A DNA stretch of 7,536 nucleotides. Origin: Halieaceae bacterium UBA4438 (GTDB lineage Bacteria > Pseudomonadota > Gammaproteobacteria > Pseudomonadales > Halieaceae). Of this stretch, positions 1 to 5,132 are shown in pieces. Position 1 is the first letter of the stretch, and the number at the start of each line of letters is the position of its first letter. A model generated the notes under the pieces. That model ran no database searches. It was not told the DNA's origin and was given only the letters and a program-made list of their open reading frames with translations. Made by a program: the position numbers and the translations under genes. The stretch covers positions 969 to 8,504 of the forward strand of contig DGPO01000063.1 in NCBI GenBank assembly GCA_002390485.1. The letters run 5' to 3'.

Positions 1-864
1 GTCGAGAAAGGGATTGAACGCTGGTCAAAGCGGTTAATGCCCGCCCTAATCGTCACATTGGTCGCACTCGCTTTGTACGTCCTGACACTGGACGGTGCGG
101 CGGAAGGATTAGCGGTCTATCTGGTCCCTGACCTGTCAAAAATTTGGTCGACAGACTTAATATTTAATGCCATGGGAGCCGCCTTCTTTTCTCTGTCGCT
201 AGGCGTCGGAACAATGCTTATTTACGGGTCTTATATTTCTGACGAAGAGCACCTACCAACCCTTGGTGCGCAGGTTGCACTGGTGGATGTGGGTATCGCT
301 GTTTTGGCTGGATTCTTGATTCTGCCTGCAATGTACGTTGCGGCTGACCGCGGCGTGATGATCTTTAATGAAGCTGGCGGGCTACTCTCCGAAGACACAT
401 TAATCTTTGTTGTCTTGCCTGCACTTTTTGACTCAATGAACGAGACAGGCACGGTGCTGGCCCTCGCCTTCTTTGGATTAATGAGCATCGCCGCGCTCAC
501 CTCCTCCATCTCGATGTTGGAGGTTCCAGTGTCCTTTTTAGTTGAGCGTTTCCAATGGGGGCGTCTTCAGGCTGCTTTGGTCGCAACGGTTATCATCAGC
601 GCCATGAGCACGGCGATTGTGGCTAATTTCGACCTCTTATTCGGGCTCGTGATCACGGTCAGTACGCGCTACTCGCAGCCGTTACTCGGTCTTGCGCTGT
701 GCCTCTACGCAGGATGGGTATGGCGTCGCGATTTGTTGCTCAAAGAGCTGGCAAAGAACGAGCCTGTGATTGAGCCCACGCTCTTTATGAAATGGTGGCC
801 ATGGTACGTACGTTTCGTCTGCCCTACGATCGTTGTGGTCATACTGGTCCGCACCATAGCCTGA
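1..864 (+). CDS. Sodium-dependent transporter, NSS/SNF family (C-terminal part, 5' end outside window)
   Basis: The reading frame is open from base 1 (V-E-K-G-I-E-R...) and ends with TGA at 862-864, giving 287 residues. The ATG at 37 is internal, because the preceding 12 codons already match the family (KGIER..SK..MP before TM5). Prokaryotic NSS proteins (LeuT, TnaT, MhsT) have 11-12 membrane helices and about 450-510 residues, so roughly the last 60% is present. Visible landmarks are the unwound TM6 substrate/ion segment FFSLSLGVG (about residues 62-70), followed by IYGSYI, and the TM8 Na2-site segment ALTSS (about 165-169). Hydrophobic helices then continue to the C-terminus. These proteins are inner-membrane symporters importing amino acids or related small molecules with Na+; the substrate cannot be read from this part. 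The gene runs convergently into the MerR gene with only 7 bp between stop codons and is probably not functionally linked to the light-response block. Confidence 0.93.
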   Translation, partial: VEKGIERWSKRLMPALIVTLVALALYVLTLDGAAEGLAVYLVPDLSKIWSTDLIFNAMGAAFFSLSLGVGTMLIYGSYISDEEHLPTLGAQVALVDVGIAVLAGFLILPAMYVAADRGVMIFNEAGGLLSEDTLIFVVLPALFDSMNETGTVLALAFFGLMSIAALTSSISMLEVPVSFLVERFQWGRLQAALVATVIISAMSTAIVANFDLLFGLVITVSTRYSQPLLGLALCLYAGWVWRRDLLLKELAKNEPVIEPTLFMKWWPWYVRFVCPTIVVVILVRTIA

Positions 865-871
865 GCCATGG

Positions 872-1873
872 TTAATGAGGAGTCCGCATAATCTTAGAGA
901 GCTCTTCTCCACGCCCCTCTAAGGCCGCTTGCAGCGCCTTTTCCATAAGGTAACGCGCCTGCGCCGTGTACGCGTAAATGCAGGAGTGCACCGCCGCCTC
1001 GTGCCAGTTCTCAACGCTACAAGCTGTGGAGTAGTTTTCGAACTCACTGAGTGTTTTGATCAGGTCCGTAATATGCTTCGGACATTCACAGTCGAGAAGA
1101 CTCTTGAGCTTGCTGGCAGCCATAAGCGTGCTGTTGTCGTAAATTCGTGGCTTCGTCTGCATGAGTTCACCGAGGTTAATTTCACCTTGCTTGGCCTCGT
1201 GGTCAATCGCGACGCGACCCAATTCAAACGCAAGGCGGGCAGACTCGGGTGGGTACTCCAGCGCCGTCATACCTCGCCCTTCGATCTCCTCGATCCAGCG
1301 TTGATTGCACAGTTGGTAAAGCACCAGGGTACGCTTGGCGCCTAACCGTGTGGCAAGCGTGTCCATTGCGTTGATGTTTGTCATGGAGACTGACGGACAG
1401 TGAACAACGAGCATGTCTGCCTGTTCATCCACATCGAGCGCATCAACCGCATTGGCGAGTGGCATTCGGGACAAAAACGCACTGATGCCCGACAAACAAC
1501 CTTGGTGGCCGTCCAGCCACTGGCAGAGTTCGGCACCAACAAATACGACGCGCGACTTTGGCGTGGGAATCGCTTTCGCCATCCGGCTGCCTCTGTTGCT
1601 GACGAGCAGTTCCAGTGTCTTACGATCAGACGACGCGATTTCGCCAATGCGGACGCCGTCGCCCACTAGCGCTGTAATGAGCTGGAGATGTTCAAGGTCC
1701 GATTGCGTAAAGAGTCGGCGACCCGAGGCAGACTTGTAGCTCGCACCCAGTCCATACCGACGCTCCCACACCCTCAGGGTGTCCGGCTTCAATCCGGTAA
1801 GTCTCGCTACCGTGCCGATGCCGTATAAGGGCCTGGGCTCTAAAGAGTGTGGTGCCTGAGCAATTGCGTTCAT
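872..1873 (-). CDS. MerR-family transcriptional regulator, LitR/CarH-like without a visible B12 motif
   Basis: This is a 333-residue protein. The N-terminal winged-helix MerR DNA-binding domain (about 17-85) contains YGIGTVARLTGL, then TLRVWERRYGL and GRRLFTQSDL, the signature of the LitR/CarH/MlrA branch. A middle segment (about 107-220) alternates beta-strands and helices (RVVFVGAEL, ADMLVVHCP, RTLVLYQL) and resembles the Rossmann-like fold used for cobalamin binding. The D/E-x-H-x-x-G cobalamin ligand motif and the CarH-type W-x9-EH motif are not visible. The C-terminal region (about 245-325) is helical and Cys/His-rich: C262, C264 (CECPKH), C285 and C298. The ATG is preceded on the minus strand by GAGG six bases upstream. 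Family members are usually repressors of photolyase, carotenoid and sigma genes and repress themselves. The protein faces the sigma gene across a shared control region with repeated half-sites, so autoregulation and control of the sigma gene are likely. The light input, if any, cannot be read from the sequence. Confidence 0.88.
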   Translation of the reverse strand: MNAIAQAPHSLEPRPLYGIGTVARLTGLKPDTLRVWERRYGLGASYKSASGRRLFTQSDLEHLQLITALVGDGVRIGEIASSDRKTLELLVSNRGSRMAKAIPTPKSRVVFVGAELCQWLDGHQGCLSGISAFLSRMPLANAVDALDVDEQADMLVVHCPSVSMTNINAMDTLATRLGAKRTLVLYQLCNQRWIEEIEGRGMTALEYPPESARLAFELGRVAIDHEAKQGEINLGELMQTKPRIYDNSTLMAASKLKSLLDCECPKHITDLIKTLSEFENYSTACSVENWHEAAVHSCIYAYTAQARYLMEKALQAALEGRGEELSKIMRTPH

Positions 1874-1890
1874 GATTTACCTCATTTTTT

Positions 1891-1908
1891 TGTTCGGTAA
1901 TTGTCGTG
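1891..1908. promoter_or_regulatory. Weak operator-like direct repeat in the MerR leader
   Basis: TGTTCGG (1891-1897) is followed 11 bp later by TGTCGTG (1902-1908). The same arrangement, sharing the core TAATTGT at the same offset (1898-1904 and 1959-1965), occurs at 1952-1969. The 11-bp step equals the operator step reported for CarH. The second half-site is poor, so this may be a secondary site in the 5' leader of the MerR gene or chance. Confidence 0.3.
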
Positions 1909-1928
1909 ATTTACGGGATATTTTCGGC

Positions 1929-1957
1929 TTTAGATCAATCGATTTATTTTTTGTCCA
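1929..1957 (-). promoter_or_regulatory. Candidate sigma-70 promoter for the MerR gene
   Basis: Read on the minus strand, TGGACA (1957-1952, five of six matches to the -35 consensus) is followed by a 17-bp spacer and TCTAAA (1934-1929, four of six matches to the -10). Transcription would start near 1922, leaving a leader of about 50 nt before the ATG at 1873. The -35 hexamer is itself a TGTCCA half-site, so a bound MerR protein would block it, consistent with autorepression. It is predicted by eye only. Confidence 0.42.
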
Positions 1958-2007
1958 TTAATTGTTCAGGTAACAGCTGGACATTGTCCAGTTTTCGCTG
2001 TCCAGCT
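1952..2007. promoter_or_regulatory. Operator cluster of TGTCCAG half-sites between MerR and sigma genes
   Basis: Five half-sites lie in 56 bp: TGTCCAT (1952-1958), TGTTCAG (1963-1969), the reverse-oriented CTGGACA (1977-1983), TGTCCAG (1985-1991) and TGTCCAG (1999-2005). The forward copies at 1952, 1963 and 1985 fall on an 11-bp lattice (steps of 11 and 22), the step reported for the direct repeats bound by CarH. Copies 3 and 4 form a perfect 7+1+7 palindrome (1977-1991). AGCTGGACA (1975-1983) and TGTCCAGCT (1999-2007) form a perfect 9-bp inverted repeat around a 15-bp spacer. The sites overlap the candidate promoters of both flanking genes. The likely ligand is the adjacent MerR protein, which is inference from position and family. 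Confidence 0.65.
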
Positions 2008-2027
2008 TCTCTAATGCCCCGTATAGA
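1999..2027 (+). promoter_or_regulatory. Candidate promoter for the sigma-factor gene
   Basis: TGTCCA (1999-2004) is a poor -35, followed by a 17-bp spacer and TATAGA (2022-2027) as -10. This would start transcription near 2034 and leave a short leader. An alternative is TTGTCC (1984-1989), a 20-bp spacer and TCTAAT (2010-2015), the overlong-spacer type on which classical MerR activators act. Both options are overlapped by the TGTCCAG half-sites. Neither is a strong housekeeping promoter, so control by a regulator or an alternative sigma factor is plausible. Confidence 0.3.
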
Positions 2028-2045
2028 TGTCAGCTTGGTATAGCG

Positions 2046-2051
2046 GGTGAG
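2046..2051 (+). promoter_or_regulatory. Ribosome binding site of the sigma-factor gene
   Basis: GGTGAG lies five bases before the ATG at 2057 and supports that codon as the start. The protein then begins a few residues before its region 1.2-like segment, as expected. Confidence 0.55.
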
Positions 2052-2056
2052 TCATT

Positions 2057-3343
2057 ATGAGCGACAATACAGACGATAAAGACATCGAACTCATGTTCGC
2101 AGAAGCGCGTCGATACGACTTATTGACCGCAGAACAAGAGCAGTCGATAGATGCCGCGAAGTGGCGGTCGGTTCGGGCGATCTTCGAGCTTATCGCAGCC
2201 GACACGGAGCTCAGTGCCTACATGGCGCAGTTCTGTGACCAGTGCCTGTGCAATCCGCCACAAATACAGCGATTCCCAAACCGAGACCTGCATTTTGTGT
2301 TGCGAAGAGAGCTGGCCGCTTTGTTCAAGGACGGTTCACACGCAGCCGCCTCCAAAGCAGCAGCACAAAAGCTTACAACACTTAAAACAGCGAAGGCGCG
2401 CCAAGCCTGCATCGAAGCCCTTGAGCTACCTGCGAGTTTGTCGATTGGTATTGCCGTTGCCGTTCTGCGTCGCTCTGGTGGACAATTTGCAGACACTGTC
2501 GCCGATTCGATCGGGCACTGGCAGCGGCATTGGACCGCCCCTCCGCCCTCGTTTGCACTCGAGCACGAAACGCTTGCTGCGTTAAAAAAACAGCTTAGAC
2601 ACTACACCGAAGCCCGAGATCGCTTAGTAATGCACAATCTGAGATTGGTTTACTCGATCGCAGCCCGGTACAAAGGACGCGGCGTTGGTTATCTCGATTT
2701 GGTGCAAGAAGGGACTCTGGGTCTGATCCGAGCCGCCGAAAAGTTTGAGTATGAAAAGGGATTCCGCTTCAGCACTTACTGCTTTAACTGGATTACGCAA
2801 GCAGTTCGGCGCTACGTAGGCGATGCCGGTAACCTGATCCGCTTTCCGACTCACGTCCAGGAGCAAATCGGGCGGCTCTACAAGGAGCGGTTCGCCGAGC
2901 AAGCCCGCACAGGTATGGATGGTGATACTGAAACGCTTGCGGCAGCGGCGGGCATGGACACTGAAAAGGCGCGCGAGTTATTACAACTGCGTAATCTCGC
3001 GGTGTCGCTTGACGCACCCAAGTACGATGACGATGAAGAATCCATGATGGACTCTCTCATCGGGGACACCTTCGGGGGCGCCGCTGATGGGGCTGAACAG
3101 CGGTCTCTGGGCAACTTCTTAGACCATGCTATTGGGCGTCTTGAAGCCAACGAGCGGCAAGTCATCACGGCGCGTTGGGGACTTAAAGAAGCGTCGCCAC
3201 TGACACGTGCCGAAATCGCAGACAAACTGGGTGTCAGTCGCGAGTGGGTCAGACAGCTCGAGCGCTCTGCACTCAAGAAGCTGAAGGGCCAAAGTGACGT
3301 ACAACACGCATTCGAAGACTACCGGCAGAGCAGTAACTGGTAG
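2057..3343 (+). CDS. RNA polymerase sigma factor, sigma-70 family (RpoD/RpoS-related alternative sigma)
   Basis: This is a 428-residue alternative sigma factor. Region 1.2 is recognisable at about 10-33 (ARRYDLLTAEQEQ); there is no acidic region 1.1. About 150 residues of unassigned, mostly helical sequence follow, longer than in RpoS and in the place where RpoD has its non-conserved region. Region 2 spans about 185-265: NLRLVYSIAARYKGRG, YLDLVQEGTLGLIRAAEKF, then FRFSTYCFNWITQAV. Region 3 spans about 266-340. Region 4 spans about 358-412 and its helix-turn-helix includes AEIADKLGVSREWVRQLE. Aligned by eye to E. coli RpoD, the -35-reading residues R584, E585, R588 and Q589 are kept (R395, E396, R399, Q400). 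In the -10 region W433 is replaced by N244 and T440 by R251, while W434 and Q437 are kept. It is divergent from the MerR gene through a shared operator region and likely controlled by it. No anti-sigma gene is adjacent. Confidence 0.92.
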   Translation: MSDNTDDKDIELMFAEARRYDLLTAEQEQSIDAAKWRSVRAIFELIAADTELSAYMAQFCDQCLCNPPQIQRFPNRDLHFVLRRELAALFKDGSHAAASKAAAQKLTTLKTAKARQACIEALELPASLSIGIAVAVLRRSGGQFADTVADSIGHWQRHWTAPPPSFALEHETLAALKKQLRHYTEARDRLVMHNLRLVYSIAARYKGRGVGYLDLVQEGTLGLIRAAEKFEYEKGFRFSTYCFNWITQAVRRYVGDAGNLIRFPTHVQEQIGRLYKERFAEQARTGMDGDTETLAAAAGMDTEKARELLQLRNLAVSLDAPKYDDDEESMMDSLIGDTFGGAADGAEQRSLGNFLDHAIGRLEANERQVITARWGLKEASPLTRAEIADKLGVSREWVRQLERSALKKLKGQSDVQHAFEDYRQSSNW

Positions 3344-3344
3344 A

Positions 3345-4223
3345 CTACGTTTCCAGTGCGGTAATCGCGGCCTCGATCGTTGGACAGGTGAACGCAAAGC
3401 CTGTGTTAGTAAGCACCGTAGGTACAACGTGCTGACCGGTGAGCAAGAGCTCATCGGCCATTTCTCCTAACAGAAGCCGCATTAAACCTGCTGGGATCCC
3501 CATTTCAATAAAGCACCGCTTCTGAGCCGAAACGGCGTCTGAGAAGGATTTATGTGAGATCGCTTGCGGTGAGGTCATGTTGACGGGGCCTGAAATACTG
3601 TCGGTGTCCATGCAATGCAATATCCCGTTGACCATGTCCTCTAAATGGATCCAGCTCAGCCAGTGATTGCCACGCCCCATCCAGCTCGCCACACCAAACT
3701 TAAATGACTGTGTCATCTGTGGGTACGCGCCAACGTGCTTATCCAGCACAACACCCGTTCGTAGCAGTACGCAGCGCGTTCCCTGCTGGTCTAACAGGCG
3801 AGCACTTTGCTCCCAGTCAACACACAGATTCGCTCCAAAACCTACCCCCGATGGCGCCTGCTCGCTAAACTGCTCTGACTCGCTAGCCCCGTAGTAACCA
3901 ATGGCACTGCCGCTGAGGAAAACCTTGGGGGCGCCCATTTTTGTTAGATGAGACACCAAGGTCTCTGTTAGTCCGACACGACTGGCTCTTATTTTTTGTT
4001 TGTAACGCTCAGTCCAACGCTTTTCAGCAAGGCCCTCGCCTGCCAAATTGACCACCACGTCAGCGACCCTCTCCAGCTGATCAATGTCCGTTATGTAGGT
4101 CACTGAGTGTTCATTGGTTAGTGACTGACGCGTCAATACTGTGACCTCATCACCTCGCATTACGAGACGTTTGACCAAAGAGCGTCCAATTAAGCCGGTA
4201 CCACCGGTAACAAATACATGCAT
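3345..4223 (-). CDS. TIGR01777/YfcH-family NAD(P)-binding epimerase-like protein (extended SDR)
   Basis: This is a 292-residue protein, typical for the family (about 300). It starts directly with the Rossmann nucleotide-binding strand MHVFVTGGTGLIGRSLV (GGTGLIG at 7-13). The family's NLAGEG (59-64) follows, then KIRASRVGLTE (78-87), FLSGSAIGYYG (102-112), LLRTGVVLD (153-161) and WIHLEDMV (191-198). A C-terminal DUF1731-type tail (about 244-290) includes PTVLTNTGFAF. The classical YxxxK pair is not evident, as in relatives. The start is the ATG at 4221-4223; a longer frame to 4253 would need a TTG and add ten residues before the Rossmann strand. The E. coli relative is YfcH and the reaction is unknown. 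Such genes recur beside photolyases and LitR-type regulators, suggesting a role in the light/oxidative response. The stop codon is one base from the convergent sigma gene's stop. Confidence 0.9.
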   Translation of the reverse strand: MHVFVTGGTGLIGRSLVKRLVMRGDEVTVLTRQSLTNEHSVTYITDIDQLERVADVVVNLAGEGLAEKRWTERYKQKIRASRVGLTETLVSHLTKMGAPKVFLSGSAIGYYGASESEQFSEQAPSGVGFGANLCVDWEQSARLLDQQGTRCVLLRTGVVLDKHVGAYPQMTQSFKFGVASWMGRGNHWLSWIHLEDMVNGILHCMDTDSISGPVNMTSPQAISHKSFSDAVSAQKRCFIEMGIPAGLMRLLLGEMADELLLTGQHVVPTVLTNTGFAFTCPTIEAAITALET

Positions 4224-4232
4224 CACAGAACT

Positions 4233-4238
4233 ATCCTT
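4233..4238 (-). promoter_or_regulatory. Ribosome binding site supporting the SDR start at 4223
   Basis: Read on the minus strand, AAGGAT lies nine bases before the ATG at 4223. The longer TTG start at 4253 has no comparable site, so this supports the shorter protein. The site lies in the 60-bp gap between the divergent SDR and sirtuin genes. That gap also holds a perfect 8-bp palindrome CGTATACG (4272-4279), but I could not place a convincing promoter in it. Confidence 0.5.
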
Positions 4239-4283
4239 GCGGCTTCTCGCCAACCGATCACCCAGAGTAAGCGTATACGTCCC

Positions 4284-5132
4284 ATGAGGAAAACGGTTGA
4301 ATCTTTATCGACATGGCTTCGGCGTATTGAGCGCTGGACCGTACTGACCGGTGCCGGGATTAGTGCCGACTCGGGCATTCCTACTTACCGCGATCAAGAC
4401 GGCAAGTGGCTTCGCGTCGATCCAATACAGCACAAGGAATTCATTGAGTCGGATCAGAAGCGCAAACGCTACTGGGCCCGTTCAATGGTGGGATGGCCAG
4501 GTGTCGAGAGGGCTATGCCAAACGCGCACCATACGGCACTTGCAACGCTTGAGCGTATCGGAAAGGTCAGTACCTTGATCACACAAAATGTTGACCGACT
4601 TCATCAAAAGGCAGGGTCACAGCGGGTCATCGATCTGCACGGTCGCTTAGACCGCGTGGTTTGCCTTCGCTGTGGACAACATGAAACACGTACTGCACTG
4701 CAAGCGCGTCTACTTGCCACAAATCCCTTCGTCGCTAATTACAGTCAGATTGCTAAACCCGATGGCGACGCTGACGTCCCAGACCATTTCGTCGCGCAAA
4801 CACAGGAACCCGTCTGCACGTCCTGTGGCGGGGTCCTCATGCCAGATGTGGTCTTCTTTGGCGGGACCGTACCCAAACCCCGAGTCGACGCCTGTGTCGA
4901 CGCCCTTAACAATTCAACAGGTTTACTGGTCGTTGGGAGCTCACTACAGGTGTACTCCGGCTTCCGCTTTTGCCGTATGGCCGAGAAACTACGTATGCCC
5001 ATTATCATCGTCAATGAGGGCGATACGCGGGCTGACGACATAGCCACACTTAAAGTCAGTGACGCAGGTCTGAGTCGTTTGGTCTCTGCCGTCGATCAGA
5101 TCACCCCCAATCAGGAGCGAAAATCCGCGTGA
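4284..5132 (+). CDS. Sir2-family NAD+-dependent protein deacylase, SIRT4-like (class II)
   Basis: This is a 282-residue sirtuin. Motifs in order are GAGISADSGIPTYRD (23-37), the class-specific YWARSMVGWP (63-72), TQNVDRLHQKAGS (100-112), and the catalytic histidine H119 in DLHG. The zinc-binding cysteines are C127, C130, C178 and C181. Next come MPDVVFFGGTVP (186-197), GSSLQVYSGFRF (218-229) and VNEGDTRADD (243-252). The YWAR..VGWP, PDGD and SSLQVYSG elements match human SIRT4 rather than E. coli CobB, which is SIRT5-like. Sirtuins remove acyl groups from lysine using NAD+, and SIRT4 members also show ADP-ribosylation and lipoamidase activity; the substrate here is unknown. The start at ATG 4284 puts about 20 residues before GAGIS. 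An upstream ATG at 4218 would add 22 non-conserved residues and overlap the divergent SDR start. The stop overlaps the photolyase start (GTGA), so the two are very likely cotranscribed and translationally coupled. Confidence 0.92.
   Translation: MRKTVESLSTWLRRIERWTVLTGAGISADSGIPTYRDQDGKWLRVDPIQHKEFIESDQKRKRYWARSMVGWPGVERAMPNAHHTALATLERIGKVSTLITQNVDRLHQKAGSQRVIDLHGRLDRVVCLRCGQHETRTALQARLLATNPFVANYSQIAKPDGDADVPDHFVAQTQEPVCTSCGGVLMPDVVFFGGTVPKPRVDACVDALNNSTGLLVVGSSLQVYSGFRFCRMAEKLRMPIIIVNEGDTRADDIATLKVSDAGLSRLVSAVDQITPNQERKSA
5113..5132 (+). promoter_or_regulatory. Sirtuin-photolyase translational coupling site (internal RBS plus GTGA overlap)
   Basis: AGGAG at 5113-5117, inside the end of the sirtuin gene, lies 11 bases before the GTG at 5129. 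That GTG shares bases with the sirtuin TGA stop at 5130-5132. The GTG start gives the usual photolyase N-terminus (TTLVLFRQDLRLHDHPAL), so this non-ATG start is well supported and implies re-initiation by terminating ribosomes. Confidence 0.8.

Noticed and set aside
929..1345. A 138-codon plus-strand open frame opposite the MerR gene
   Set aside because: It is antisense to a well-supported MerR-family gene, resembles no family I know, and is an expected shadow in a GC-moderate coding region.
4224..4253. Longer N-terminus for the SDR from a TTG at 4253
   Set aside because: It would place ten residues before the Rossmann strand. The ATG at 4223 starts exactly at the strand and has AAGGAT upstream.
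4272..4279. CGTATACG palindrome as a -10 element shared with the CGTATAGA in the sigma promoter
   Set aside because: CGTATA also occurs inside the MerR coding region, no matching -35 is found at a normal distance on either strand, and on the plus strand the start would fall on the sirtuin ATG itself.
4218..4283. Longer N-terminus for the sirtuin from the ATG at 4218
   Set aside because: The 22 extra residues show no conservation, have no good ribosome binding site, and overlap the start of the divergent SDR gene. The ATG at 4284 fits the family better, though it also lacks a strong site.
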